A stretch of 32,167 bases of DNA from Bacteroidales bacterium (GTDB taxonomy: Bacteria; Bacteroidota; Bacteroidia; Bacteroidales; UBA7960): positions 1-32,167 of the forward strand of contig JAHYJD010000034.1 of NCBI GenBank assembly GCA_019429365.1. Reading direction: 5' to 3'. The position numbers were made by a program, and so were the translations under genes. Positions within the stretch are counted from its first letter, which is position 1. Every line of letters begins with the position of its first letter. This document shows, piece by piece, positions 1 through 8,337 of this stretch. Under the pieces are notes generated by a model. The model was not told the DNA's origin, did no database searches, and saw only the letters and a program-made list of their open reading frames with translations.

Positions 1-330
1 GAGGAGACCTTTCAAAAGATAAATAACCCAAAATCGGGTTTAACCCTTGCCGAAATTCTGGAAAACCTGAGTCTTTTCAAGGGGCAAATGATTATCCAGA
101 CGCTTTTTGTGAAAGGTACGCACCAGGGAGCGACTTTCGACAACACTACCGAAGAGGAACTACTGGCCTGGCTCGGCCACCTTGAGCGCCTGCAGCCAAA
201 ATTAGTTATGATTTATCCCATTGCCCGCGCAACCCCCGCTGAGGATGTGGAGAAGATCAGCCCCGACAAACTCTGGGAAATAGCCCAGAGAGTGGAGGCC
301 CTTGGCATTGCCACCGAAGTGTATAATTAA
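1..330 (+). CDS. Radical SAM protein, C-terminal fragment
   Basis: The reading frame is open from the first base of the window to the TAA at 328-330, so only the last 109 residues of a longer gene are present. The visible part contains MIIQTLFVKG, then DNTTEEELLAWL, and ends with a segment about choosing residues 'VEALGIATEV'. I recognise this as the C-terminal part of a radical SAM family found in Bacteroidota (COG0731-like, related to wyosine-type enzymes). The CxxxCxxC cluster motif would lie upstream of the window and cannot be seen. The internal ATG at 88 is probably not the true start, because the similarity-bearing frame continues upstream of it without a stop. Substrate is unknown. 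Confidence 0.7.
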   Translation, partial: EETFQKINNPKSGLTLAEILENLSLFKGQMIIQTLFVKGTHQGATFDNTTEEELLAWLGHLERLQPKLVMIYPIARATPAEDVEKISPDKLWEIAQRVEALGIATEVYN

Positions 331-344
331 GTTCCCTCTTCCTG

Positions 345-392
345 ACGCCATAAAAATTGCTGTTAAACAAAACTTGCCGGGTGGCGTTTTTC
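345..392 (+). terminator. Weak candidate terminator after the radical SAM gene
   Basis: ACGCCA (345-350) can pair with TGGCGT (382-387), followed directly by a run of T. The loop is long (31 nt), so this is a weak candidate. It lies between the radical SAM stop and the lipoate ligase start. Confidence 0.25.
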
Positions 393-432
393 AGAAGTAG
401 CTATTTCAGAATTTTCACCAATCAACCTACCT

Positions 433-1413
433 ATGCTTTGCATCAAACATCCCAACACCGACCCCTGGTTTAACCTGGCTGCCGAAGAGTATGTGCTTAA
501 AAATTTCACCGACGACGTGTTTATGCTTTGGCGAAACCACAATGCCATAATTGTAGGTAAGCACCAGAACACCCTGGCCGAAGTAAACCTGGACTATGTG
601 AAGGAAAAAGGAATCAAGGTCGTAAGGCGTATGTCGGGCGGCGGGGCTGTTTTTCACGATATGGGCAACCTCAACTTCACCTTTATCATGAACGGGGAGG
701 AAGGCCACCTGGTAGATTTCAGGAAATTTACCCTGCCCATACTGGATGTGCTGAAAAAACTCGATATCGATGCCCGGTTCGAAGGCCGCAACGATTTGAC
801 CATTAACGGGTTAAAGTTTTCGGGCAATGCAGAGCATGTGTTTAAGCAGCGCGTGCTGCACCACGGCACCCTGCTTTTTTCGTCGGTAATGAGCGACCTG
901 AGCAACGCACTTAAGGTGAACCCCCTGAAATACAGGGATAAAGCCGTGAAAAGCGTGAGAAGCCGCGTAACAAACATCAGCGAGCACCTGAAACAAGAAC
1001 TGGATGTGCTGCAGTTTCGCGACCTGGTTATGGAACACATTATGGATATTTATCCCGATTGTGAAATGTACGATTATTCGCCTGAAGATCTTAAAAAGAT
1101 CAACGAGCTGGTGACGGAAAAATACTCAACCTGGGAATGGAACTACGGCTATTCGCCCAAATACGACCTGGAAAAAATGATCAAAACCAATGGTGGGTTT
1201 ATTGAGTTTCATCTCAATGTGCAGGAAGGCATCATTAAAGAAATAAAGATTTACGGCGACTTTTTCAGCCGCCGCGAAATTGCCGAGATTGAAAGCCTGC
1301 TGCGCGACACCCGCCACAACGAAGAAGTCATTTTAAAAAAACTCAACGGCATTCCGTTCGATGATTATTTCCACAACGTAATACCCGAAGAGTTTGTAAA
1401 AGGATTGTTTTAA
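433..1413 (+). CDS. lplA: Lipoate--protein ligase
   Basis: Activates lipoate with ATP to lipoyl-AMP and transfers it to the lysine of lipoyl domains (pyruvate and 2-oxoacid dehydrogenase E2, GcvH), in the cytoplasm. The 326-residue product matches the usual LplA length. Residues 65-76 hold the family signature [12 protein letters not shown], and K128 in [10 protein letters not shown] fits the lysine that contacts the lipoyl-adenylate. The segment from about 245 to the end fits the C-terminal accessory domain, so a single polypeptide carries both activities, as in the E. coli enzyme. The start at 433 places the conserved [17 protein letters not shown] segment at the N-terminus. The next gene begins 13 bp downstream, which suggests co-transcription. 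Scavenging of lipoate is implied; no lipoate synthase (lipA) is seen in this window. Confidence 0.93.
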   Translation: MLCIKHPNTDPWFNLAAEEYVLKNFTDDVFMLWRNHNAIIVGKHQNTLAEVNLDYVKEKGIKVVRRMSGGGAVFHDMGNLNFTFIMNGEEGHLVDFRKFTLPILDVLKKLDIDARFEGRNDLTINGLKFSGNAEHVFKQRVLHHGTLLFSSVMSDLSNALKVNPLKYRDKAVKSVRSRVTNISEHLKQELDVLQFRDLVMEHIMDIYPDCEMYDYSPEDLKKINELVTEKYSTWEWNYGYSPKYDLEKMIKTNGGFIEFHLNVQEGIIKEIKIYGDFFSRREIAEIESLLRDTRHNEEVILKKLNGIPFDDYFHNVIPEEFVKGLF

Positions 1414-1426
1414 AAAAAGCACAGCC

Positions 1427-1657
1427 ATGTGGAAAGAAGAAAACAACCAGCTGGTAAGGCGGTTTGAGTTTAAAGATTTTTCTGAAGCTTTTGCCTTTAT
1501 GACCCACGTTGCTTTTCTGGCCGAAAAGCATAACCACCATCCAGAGTGGAAAAATGTGTACAACAAGGTTGAGATAAGGCTTTCGACCCACGATGCCGGC
1601 AACCGGATTACAGAAAAAGACCGGGAGTTGGCCAAAGCAATAGACGCCATAGCCTAA
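1427..1657 (+). CDS. Pterin-4a-carbinolamine dehydratase, short form
   Basis: Family role: dehydrates 4a-hydroxytetrahydrobiopterin to the quinonoid dihydropterin during recycling of the pterin cofactor of aromatic amino acid hydroxylases. The 76-residue product carries the core motif HNHHPEW (about residues 35-41), then [15 protein letters not shown] with D56, the conserved active-site block. It is shorter than the usual 95-110 residues. In-frame extension upstream meets a stop at 1397-1399 with no alternative start between, so the short length is real. It lies 13 bp after lplA on the same strand. No phenylalanine hydroxylase is visible nearby, so the physiological substrate is uncertain and a different pterin role cannot be excluded. 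Confidence 0.85.
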   Translation: MWKEENNQLVRRFEFKDFSEAFAFMTHVAFLAEKHNHHPEWKNVYNKVEIRLSTHDAGNRITEKDRELAKAIDAIA

Positions 1658-1691
1658 ACAAGGCCCGGCTGAAGGCCAATTCGGCTTGTTT
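1656..1691 (+). terminator. Imperfect hairpin at the end of the lplA-dehydratase unit
   Basis: AAACAAG (1656-1662, overlapping the dehydratase stop codon) is complementary to CTTGTTT (1685-1691). A GCC/GGC pairing is possible inside. There is no strong T-run after it. It may act as a transcript 3' end or processing structure. Confidence 0.3.
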
Positions 1692-1705
1692 GGAATACGC
1701 TTTCC

Positions 1706-1745
1706 TTGTCCGAAACCGAACATTCGCATGTTCACCAGCGGACAA
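1706..1745. repeat. Nested, centred inverted repeat
   Basis: Outer arms TTGTCCG (1706-1712) and CGGACAA (1739-1745) are perfect complements. Inner arms GAACAT (1718-1723) and ATGTTC (1728-1733) are also perfect complements around a 4-nt centre. The spacers between outer and inner arms are exactly 5 nt on both sides, so the whole 40-nt element has a common centre. It could be a two-tier operator or an RNA hairpin with a symmetric internal loop. It lies 110 bp before the permease start. Confidence 0.6.
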
Positions 1746-1813
1746 ACTATCTTTTCAGAAAGTTGTTTTGCAAAAACAATGGGCTGAGCTACAGGCATGT
1801 AATTAAATTGGCA

Positions 1814-1821
1814 TAGTTTTG
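1814..1821 (+). promoter_or_regulatory. Candidate -7 box (TAGTTTTG) for the permease gene
   Basis: Perfect match to the Bacteroidota -7 consensus TAnnTTTG, 33 bp before the permease ATG. No convincing TTG -33 element is seen at the right spacing. Confidence 0.45.
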
Positions 1822-1854
1822 CATAGAATACTTCCTGAACCAGCCTAGGCAAGC

Positions 1855-4251
1855 ATGTGGCAGCATTATCTTAAAACAGGTTTTCGTAATCTTTACCGGC
1901 AAAAAGTTTATTCCCTAATTAATATTCTGGGTCTGAGCACTGGCCTGGCCAGTTTTATACTTATCCTGCTTTTCCTTCAGCATGAGTTAAGTTATGAGCG
2001 GCATATTCCCGAATCGGAAAATATTTACCGGCTGGTAGAAATACAGCGGCCGGCCGGCATAGATGTGCAGCATGTGGCCATAACCAGCGGACCCTGGGCG
2101 CTTGCTTTAAGAGATGGTTTGCCCGAAGTGAAGGCTGCACTGCGTGTAATGCCTGTTTGGGGAGGCCTTTATCGTGTGGAAGAGAAAGTTTTTTCTGAGC
2201 ATTATGCTTATTTTGCTGAAGGCGAGGTGTTCAGGTTTTTCAACCTTAACTTGTTGACCGGCGATCCGGCCAAGGCATTGTCGGAGTTGCATACAGCGGT
2301 AATTTCTGAAACCGTTGCCGAAAAATTTTTTAATACCAGCGATGTGATTGGGCTGACTTTTCGGTACAATGATCAGCCATACCAGGTTACAGGCCTGTTG
2401 CAAAACGAAACCCGCAACTCCCATTTGAAGTTTGAAGTTTTGCTGAGCTATGTCAGCGCAGAAGAGATTATTCCCGACCTGCGAAACTGGGAGCAAAACT
2501 TCCTGTCGACCTATGTCATGTTAAATGAAGGCGTTTCTCGAGCCCACGCCCAGGAAAATTTGCATAAAATGATCGATATGCAAATGAATGAAATGGGCAT
2601 GGCCGATGAGCCCCGACCCGAGATGTATTTGCAGCCCGTTCGCGACATCCACCTGAAATCGCAACACATAAAGTTCAGCATTTACAACACCCGGGGCGAT
2701 ATCCGGCTTATTTACCTTTTTTCGGTGGTGGCCTTTTTGATTTTGCTCATCGCCTGCATTAATTTCATTAATCTTTCTACTGCACGTTCGGCCAAAAGGG
2801 CCATGGAGGTGGGCATACGAAAAGTGCTGGGTGCAGGGCCCGGCAACCTCATCTGGCAGTTTGTCGGTGAGTCGGTGATCATGGTTTTCCTTGCCCTGGT
2901 CATTTCCATTGGCCTGGTTGAAATGATTCTTCCTGAGTTCAATGCCTTGCTGGGCACCAGCCTCGTGGTCGATTTCGCCGGCAACTGGATTTTCAACCTT
3001 GGATTGCTGTTTTTGCTTATCCTTGTGGGCTTGCTTGCAGGAACCTACCCTGCTTTTTACCTCAGCCGTTTTAAGCCTGTTGCGGTACTGAAAAACGCAA
3101 CTGGCAGCAGCCGCGGCTCGGCAGGCATCATGCGCAAGGTGCTTGTGATATTTCAGTTTGGCATTTCGTCCATGCTTATTTTCAGCACCCTGGTCATTTA
3201 CAACCAATGGCATTACATGCTCAATAAAGATATGGGTATAAACTATCAGAACGTGGTTTCGTTGCACACCCAGCAGGGGGCAATGGATGAGCTTCAGATG
3301 AACGGCCTGAAACACGATCTGTTGGCCAACCCGGCCATAGTGCAGGTTGCCATTGCCAGTGGCACCAATGGAGTGGCTGGAAGCCAGGGACATATCAATG
3401 CCATCGACAGTGTGCCTGTGCCTCTTATGGTTCGTTACGGATATGTTGACCATGACTTCTTCCCGACCATGGAAATACCGGTAGTGCAGGGAAGAAACTT
3501 TAGCCGGGAGCACGGCACCGATCAGGCGCGGGCAGTCATCTTAAACCAGGCGGCAGTCAATGCCCTGAACTGGTCAGAACCCATTGGGCGCAAGTTCGAA
3601 AATCCCTTCAACCCCGAAGAGCCTTTTGAGGTAATTGGCGTGGTTCGCAACTACAATTACTATTCGCTGCACGGCATTATTGAACCAGCCATTTATTTGC
3701 CCCACCCCCAGCATATGCGAACCATTTTGTTGCGATTTAACCAGATGCAGCGAAAGGAAGCCCTGCAGCATGCGGAAATGGTTTGGAAAAGGTATTTTCC
3801 GGAGCAACCTTTTGGGCCCGAATTTGCCATTGAAAACCTTGAACGCCAGTATCGTTCAGAAGCTAATACCATGAAGGTCTTTACCTTCTTTTCATTGCTG
3901 TGTGTAATAATATCGGCCCTGGGGCTTTATGGCCTGACTGCCTTTGTGGCCGAACAAAAAAGAAGGGAAATAGGCATTCGAAAGGTTCATGGAGCCGGAG
4001 TGTCGGACATCGTACGCTACCTTCAAAGGGATTTTATGCGGCTGGTATTCATCGCATTCGTTATCGCTGCTCCCCTGGCTTTTCTGTTTGTCAGCAACTG
4101 GCTCAATAACTTTGCCTATAGGATAAGCATTCAGTGGTGGCATGTGGCGGTTTCGCTGATGGCGGTTGCTATGGTGGCCTTCCTGACCATTTTGTACCAT
4201 GCCATTAAAGCTGCCGGGGCCAACCCTGTCGACTCCATGAAATACGAATAG
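1855..4251 (+). CDS. FtsX/MacB-type ABC transporter permease, two-module
   Basis: Inner-membrane permease subunit of an ABC transporter of the MacB/FtsX superfamily. The 798-residue chain starts with a TM segment at about residues 21-43, followed by a periplasmic MacB-like domain, then an FtsX module with three TM segments (about 283-420) that begins near the conserved ARSAKRAMEVGIRKVLGAG. A second TM segment near 430 precedes a second periplasmic domain, and a second FtsX module follows near EQKRREIGIRKVHGAG. This gives about eight TM segments, the usual layout of Bacteroidota permeases of this size. No ATPase gene is adjacent, so the partner must be encoded elsewhere. Substrate is unknown; relatives export lipoproteins, peptides or antibiotics. 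It is convergent with the KamA gene, with 21 bp between the stop codons. Confidence 0.88.
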   Translation: MWQHYLKTGFRNLYRQKVYSLINILGLSTGLASFILILLFLQHELSYERHIPESENIYRLVEIQRPAGIDVQHVAITSGPWALALRDGLPEVKAALRVMPVWGGLYRVEEKVFSEHYAYFAEGEVFRFFNLNLLTGDPAKALSELHTAVISETVAEKFFNTSDVIGLTFRYNDQPYQVTGLLQNETRNSHLKFEVLLSYVSAEEIIPDLRNWEQNFLSTYVMLNEGVSRAHAQENLHKMIDMQMNEMGMADEPRPEMYLQPVRDIHLKSQHIKFSIYNTRGDIRLIYLFSVVAFLILLIACINFINLSTARSAKRAMEVGIRKVLGAGPGNLIWQFVGESVIMVFLALVISIGLVEMILPEFNALLGTSLVVDFAGNWIFNLGLLFLLILVGLLAGTYPAFYLSRFKPVAVLKNATGSSRGSAGIMRKVLVIFQFGISSMLIFSTLVIYNQWHYMLNKDMGINYQNVVSLHTQQGAMDELQMNGLKHDLLANPAIVQVAIASGTNGVAGSQGHINAIDSVPVPLMVRYGYVDHDFFPTMEIPVVQGRNFSREHGTDQARAVILNQAAVNALNWSEPIGRKFENPFNPEEPFEVIGVVRNYNYYSLHGIIEPAIYLPHPQHMRTILLRFNQMQRKEALQHAEMVWKRYFPEQPFGPEFAIENLERQYRSEANTMKVFTFFSLLCVIISALGLYGLTAFVAEQKRREIGIRKVHGAGVSDIVRYLQRDFMRLVFIAFVIAAPLAFLFVSNWLNNFAYRISIQWWHVAVSLMAVAMVAFLTILYHAIKAAGANPVDSMKYE

Positions 4252-4269
4252 TTTCCGCGAAAGCGAAAA
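4252..4269. terminator. Short hairpin between convergent stops
   Basis: TTTCCGC-GAAA-GCGAAAA forms a small stem with a GNRA-type loop and one C/A mismatch, with an A-run on one side and T-run on the other. It lies exactly between two convergent stop codons, so it may terminate in either direction. It is short and weak. Confidence 0.35.
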
Positions 4270-4272
4270 AAT

Positions 4273-6483
4273 CTAGCCCTTGAAGTTGGTAATCTCGTCC
4301 GTGAGTTTAAAGTTATAGTCGGGATACTCATAAATAGACATTCGCGGTTCGGTTTCGCCCATCGAATAGCCCCAAATACTGCTGTATTCTGTAATGTCCT
4401 CTCCCATATCGGAAAGCTGGTCGAGGTAATTGGCTATGGATTTGGATTCGATGATGACGAACTTTCCGATTTCGTCCACAATGGGGCTGTGGCTGCGGGT
4501 ATGGTCATGATCAAACTCCAGTATGCGGCGACCCTTGCGTGTAATACCAATCACCCGAAAGGTCATACTTTTGCCCACCCCGGGCAAGTTAAGCACATTG
4601 CGATCGGTGGCCAGAAACGGTAAATCGTTCTCTTTGCGAAGACTGTCGATATGCTGTACCATGTTTTCGGCTTCGAGCGGGAAACTTTTAATGCGCCTTC
4701 TGTCTTTCATTGGAATAAATCCAATCACTTTTTCTTCCATTTGCTCCTGCACGGCGCGTGCGTTGGTGGCAAACTTAGAGCTATTCTCGCGGTAGCCTTT
4801 CACCGAAAAGGTATAATAGGGCAGCACGCCAATGTCATTAAGTACCTGCCGTAACTTTGCCGTATGCCCCCTTTTGGAAGCGGGGGCGGTAAACACCAGC
4901 TGGTTGGTGACAGCCCATCCGGCGCTGATCAGGCGCGAAACGCCCAATTTGGCCTCGGGTGTTACCTCCATGGGCGACTGGAAGTGGGTTTGTATCACAA
5001 ACTGCTTGATGCCAATGGCCGATGCCCTGGCCTTGAAGTCAGCCAGTATTTTGACAAGCTCTGGGGTGATGCGCTGGGGCAGATAGGCTGGCAAACGGGT
5101 GCCCAGCCTGACTCTTAATATCTCGGCATGTTTTTCGCCGTCGGGTCTTTGGGCATTGCGTTCTTTTTTTCGCAGGGCCATTTGATAAACCTCTTCCAGG
5201 ATTTTTTGCAGCGATTCGTTGCGACTCATCAGGGCATCGCCACCGGTAATCAAAATGTCGCGCAGGCGCGAGTCATCTTCCCAGTATTTCATTATTTGCT
5301 GCAGTTTGATTTCCCATGAATCCTTGGGCAACAGCTTGTCGAGGTTAAAATTTAGGCGGCCTCGCTGAAAGTCGTACATTCGCTGGCAGGAGGCACACAA
5401 GCCGCCGCAGGCGCGGCCCATGGTGTCGGGAATCAGGATGGCCACCTCGGGATAGCGCCGATGTACATTATGACGGGTAGGCAATATCCAGCCCGCAGCA
5501 TTAGGCTTGCCGGGCTCTACAATGTCCTCTTTTTCCCAGGCCACGATATGACCAAACTCCTCTACCAGTTGCTTCGAATAGATTACATAATAACGGATGG
5601 CTTGCTCCTTGTCGCGGGCAAACTCCGGAACATCGCTTGTATTGAGCAATGAGAGATAATAGGGATTGATAAAGAATGGGATACCCTGCTCCTTTGCCTT
5701 ATACAACACATCCATGGTTTCGGCATCGAGCGAATGGTCGAGCATTTCGTTCAAAAGGTCGGGGTCGCGCACGGCAAAGCGCAAATGAAACAGGTGGTTG
5801 TCCCACCATTGTTCAGCTATTTTTATTTTTTCTTCATGGCTTATCCCTTCCGGGAAAACAAAACGCTTGCTGGTCATCTGCTTTTTATCGATTTTGTCGA
5901 CCAGGATGCGAATGATACGTTTTTTGTTTTCTTCGCGTATTTTGACAATGCGTGGGTCGAGGCCCGAGGGGAAACGATCCATCCATTCGAGCACCTGTTC
6001 GCGGTTGGGTATTTTAAGTTCCGACTGCCCTTTGAACTGCCTGAAAAGATGCAACATGTCTTTAAAAAAATTGGCCTGTGCCCCGCCCGTGCCAAACCTT
6101 GCCGCTTGCCACAACATTTTATATGGATGGTTGTCGATCTTGCGACCCCTGAGGTTGAGGTCTTCGTGCTCGCCCCCGGCATGGTCGGCATAATCGAGCA
6201 GCCTGATGGCCGCAAAATCCTGCCAGCTCAGTTTCTCCATGGCTTCACGACCCTGGGTCTCGCCATTATAAAAAGCCAGGGCACCGGCATGGTCTTTCAT
6301 ATACTCCATAACCATTCGCCGAATGCCCTCATTTACCTCCTCCTCATTGTTGGCAATATCGAGCAAGGCATGCACCCCTGGATTTTCTTTCAATAATTTA
6401 TTCAATACATTTTTTGCATGAGGCGAAATTTGTACCTCATCCATTTTCTGAGTAGTGTTTTTTGTCATATTTTGTTTGCTCAT
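4273..6483 (-). CDS. KamA-family radical SAM aminomutase, long form
   Basis: Lysine 2,3-aminomutase-like protein of 736 residues, against about 415 for the classical clostridial enzyme. The radical SAM cluster motif is C359-x3-C363-x2-C366 (GRACGGLCASC). Next come ITGGDALM (about 412-419, matching the GGDPL motif of the family) and LGTRLPAYLPQRIT (about 460-473, matching the substrate/PLP barrel strand). K638 in LPGVGK fits the lysine that binds PLP (PGGGGK in the classical enzyme). All catalytic elements therefore appear intact. About 300 residues precede the cluster, and the first 250 or so have no motif I know. No lysine-fermentation genes and no beta-lysine acetyltransferase are adjacent, so the substrate (L-lysine, glutamate or another amino acid) is unresolved. 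The start at 6483 follows an AT-rich leader. Confidence 0.85.
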   Translation of the reverse strand: MSKQNMTKNTTQKMDEVQISPHAKNVLNKLLKENPGVHALLDIANNEEEVNEGIRRMVMEYMKDHAGALAFYNGETQGREAMEKLSWQDFAAIRLLDYADHAGGEHEDLNLRGRKIDNHPYKMLWQAARFGTGGAQANFFKDMLHLFRQFKGQSELKIPNREQVLEWMDRFPSGLDPRIVKIREENKKRIIRILVDKIDKKQMTSKRFVFPEGISHEEKIKIAEQWWDNHLFHLRFAVRDPDLLNEMLDHSLDAETMDVLYKAKEQGIPFFINPYYLSLLNTSDVPEFARDKEQAIRYYVIYSKQLVEEFGHIVAWEKEDIVEPGKPNAAGWILPTRHNVHRRYPEVAILIPDTMGRACGGLCASCQRMYDFQRGRLNFNLDKLLPKDSWEIKLQQIMKYWEDDSRLRDILITGGDALMSRNESLQKILEEVYQMALRKKERNAQRPDGEKHAEILRVRLGTRLPAYLPQRITPELVKILADFKARASAIGIKQFVIQTHFQSPMEVTPEAKLGVSRLISAGWAVTNQLVFTAPASKRGHTAKLRQVLNDIGVLPYYTFSVKGYRENSSKFATNARAVQEQMEEKVIGFIPMKDRRRIKSFPLEAENMVQHIDSLRKENDLPFLATDRNVLNLPGVGKSMTFRVIGITRKGRRILEFDHDHTRSHSPIVDEIGKFVIIESKSIANYLDQLSDMGEDITEYSSIWGYSMGETEPRMSIYEYPDYNFKLTDEITNFKG

Positions 6484-6726
6484 ATTTGTTTCATGGATTC
6501 AATGGCCCCGGCAAAACCGTAAGCAAAATCAACAATAAAAAAACTTATTTTAAATTGATCCAAAAAGGCTTTGAAAAAATTCCGACGAAACGGAAGAAAA
6601 GATAAGATTAAGCAAAAGCCTTGATATTCAACACAAAGATAAGAATTTTCAGGAATAAAATGAAGGCAAAAATTCTTAAAAACAACTTAAATACCTAAAG
6701 AACAAAACCTTAGAGCATTTAAATGT
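6484..6726. other. AT-rich spacer between flippase and KamA genes
   Basis: I see no gene in this 243-bp stretch. It is distinctly richer in A and T than its neighbours and contains one candidate -7 box for the KamA gene (6634-6641). Confidence 0.6.
6634..6641 (-). promoter_or_regulatory. Candidate -7 box (TATCTTTG) for the KamA gene
   Basis: The plus strand reads CAAAGATA, giving TATCTTTG on the minus strand, a perfect TAnnTTTG match. It would leave a leader of about 145 nt before the KamA start. Confidence 0.35.
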
Positions 6727-8229
6727 TTAATTTATTGACATAGTCCGTTTAAATTGATCCATTAGCGAGCGGTCGATAAGAAGCACCAGGAAGGCAAAAA
6801 CACCCAGGAGCAGGAAAGCCATACTGTATTTGGCCAGGGCAGGCCAGGATGCAGTAAGCAGACTCACGAAATACACGGCCAGTGCAGCCACCATAAACAG
6901 CGCCAGGGTTTTCAACTCATAAGGAACCCTGAAGAATTTCTGCCCCCAAAAGAATGAGAGGAGTGTCATGGATACATAACAAACCAGGGTTGCCCAGGCC
7001 GAACCAAAGTATCCTATCAGGGGAATCCACCAGATATTCAGCAAAATGGTAATAAGAGCCCCGATGAGGGCAATGAGGGCCCCATAGCGAGTCTGTCCTG
7101 TAAGTTTATACCAAATGGAAAGGTTGAAATAGATGCCCAGAAACATATTGGCCAGCAGCAGAATGGGCACCACACCCAGGCCTTCGCGATAATCTTCGCC
7201 CACAAAATACTGCACAATGTCAATAAACAGCATTATGCCCAAAAAGATAAAAAGACAGGCAATCACAAAATATTTCATTACCTGGGCATAGAGCTGGCGT
7301 GCATCCTTGTTGGCGGCCTGCGAAAAGAAAAAAGGTTCGGCTGCAAAGCGGAATGCCTGTATGAATATGGTCATCATAATAGAAATCTTGTAACAGGCGC
7401 CATAAATGCCCACCTGCGACAGGGCCACCTCCTGGGGCAGCAAGTACTTCAGAAGGATCTTATCGAGGGCTTCATTGATAACTCCGGCCAAGCCAGCAAC
7501 CAGCAGCGGCAATGAATATATCAGCATATTGTGAAGCATCCCGGAAGAAAATCCAAACTGACTGCGCAGCATTACCGGCACCAGCAGCAGCAGGGTAACG
7601 ATGCTGGCCACGAGGTTCGAAATAAAAACATAACCCACGCCAATGGCTGGGTCGTATATGGCCGAAACCATTGATTGCAAACCTTGCGGGCCTTTTTCTA
7701 GCAGCCAGGGGCAAAGCAGCAGGAAAAACAGATTAAGCCCAATATTTACCCCAATATTTACAAACTTTACCAGGGCAAACTTCACGGGTTTGTTTTCGGC
7801 CCTGAGCCGTGCAAAAGGAATGGCAGCAATGGCATCCAGACCTACAATAATTCCCAGCCAGGCAATATACTCGGGGTGATCGGCAAACCCCAGCACTCCG
7901 GCAATAGGCTGCCTTAAGAATGATGTGGCAAGGATAAAAAGGGTAGAAGTAAAAAGTATGGAAAACAAAGTGGTGCTGAAAACTGTTTGCCGCTGATCGG
8001 GATGGTTCTCATAAAACCTGAAGAAAGCGGTCTCCATACCATAGGTAAGGATAACCAACAGGAATGCCACATAGGAATACATCAGGGTAACCACCCCGTA
8101 CTCCTGGGTTTCAAAAATCAGGTGGGTATACAGCGGAACCAGCAGGTAATTGAGCAGCCTGCCAACAATGCTGCTCATTCCGTAAATGACCGTTTGCCCG
8201 GCCAGGCGCTTGATGGGGTGAACCGCCAT
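6727..8229 (-). CDS. Polysaccharide flippase (Wzx/MATE-like superfamily)
   Basis: Integral inner-membrane protein of 500 residues, strongly hydrophobic, with about 12-14 predicted TM segments. It begins with AGQTVIYGMSSIVGRLLNYLLVPLYTHL, the typical first helix of oligosaccharide flippases, and ends with a polysaccharide-biosynthesis C-terminal type helix bundle. The family flips lipid-linked sugar units across the inner membrane for O-antigen, capsule or exopolysaccharide. No glycosyltransferase genes are adjacent, so it stands outside a polysaccharide cluster here and its substrate cannot be named. It is divergent from the M1 peptidase gene with a 108-bp shared upstream region. Confidence 0.85.
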   Translation of the reverse strand: MAVHPIKRLAGQTVIYGMSSIVGRLLNYLLVPLYTHLIFETQEYGVVTLMYSYVAFLLVILTYGMETAFFRFYENHPDQRQTVFSTTLFSILFTSTLFILATSFLRQPIAGVLGFADHPEYIAWLGIIVGLDAIAAIPFARLRAENKPVKFALVKFVNIGVNIGLNLFFLLLCPWLLEKGPQGLQSMVSAIYDPAIGVGYVFISNLVASIVTLLLLVPVMLRSQFGFSSGMLHNMLIYSLPLLVAGLAGVINEALDKILLKYLLPQEVALSQVGIYGACYKISIMMTIFIQAFRFAAEPFFFSQAANKDARQLYAQVMKYFVIACLFIFLGIMLFIDIVQYFVGEDYREGLGVVPILLLANMFLGIYFNLSIWYKLTGQTRYGALIALIGALITILLNIWWIPLIGYFGSAWATLVCYVSMTLLSFFWGQKFFRVPYELKTLALFMVAALAVYFVSLLTASWPALAKYSMAFLLLGVFAFLVLLIDRSLMDQFKRTMSIN

Positions 8230-8337
8230 GGGGGTTTTTGCTTACAAATTTGCAAATTAATTTCCACAATCGGCCAGAATCATTTCCTTGCGGGAAAATT
8301 CGGACGGTTTTTGTACATTGCATAAAAAACCCGGGCA

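Noticed and set aside
2521-3513. 330-codon open frame antisense to the permease gene.
   Set aside because: The translation is low-quality (rich in His, Gln, Asn, Lys) with no motif, and the permease frame has clear FtsX signatures.
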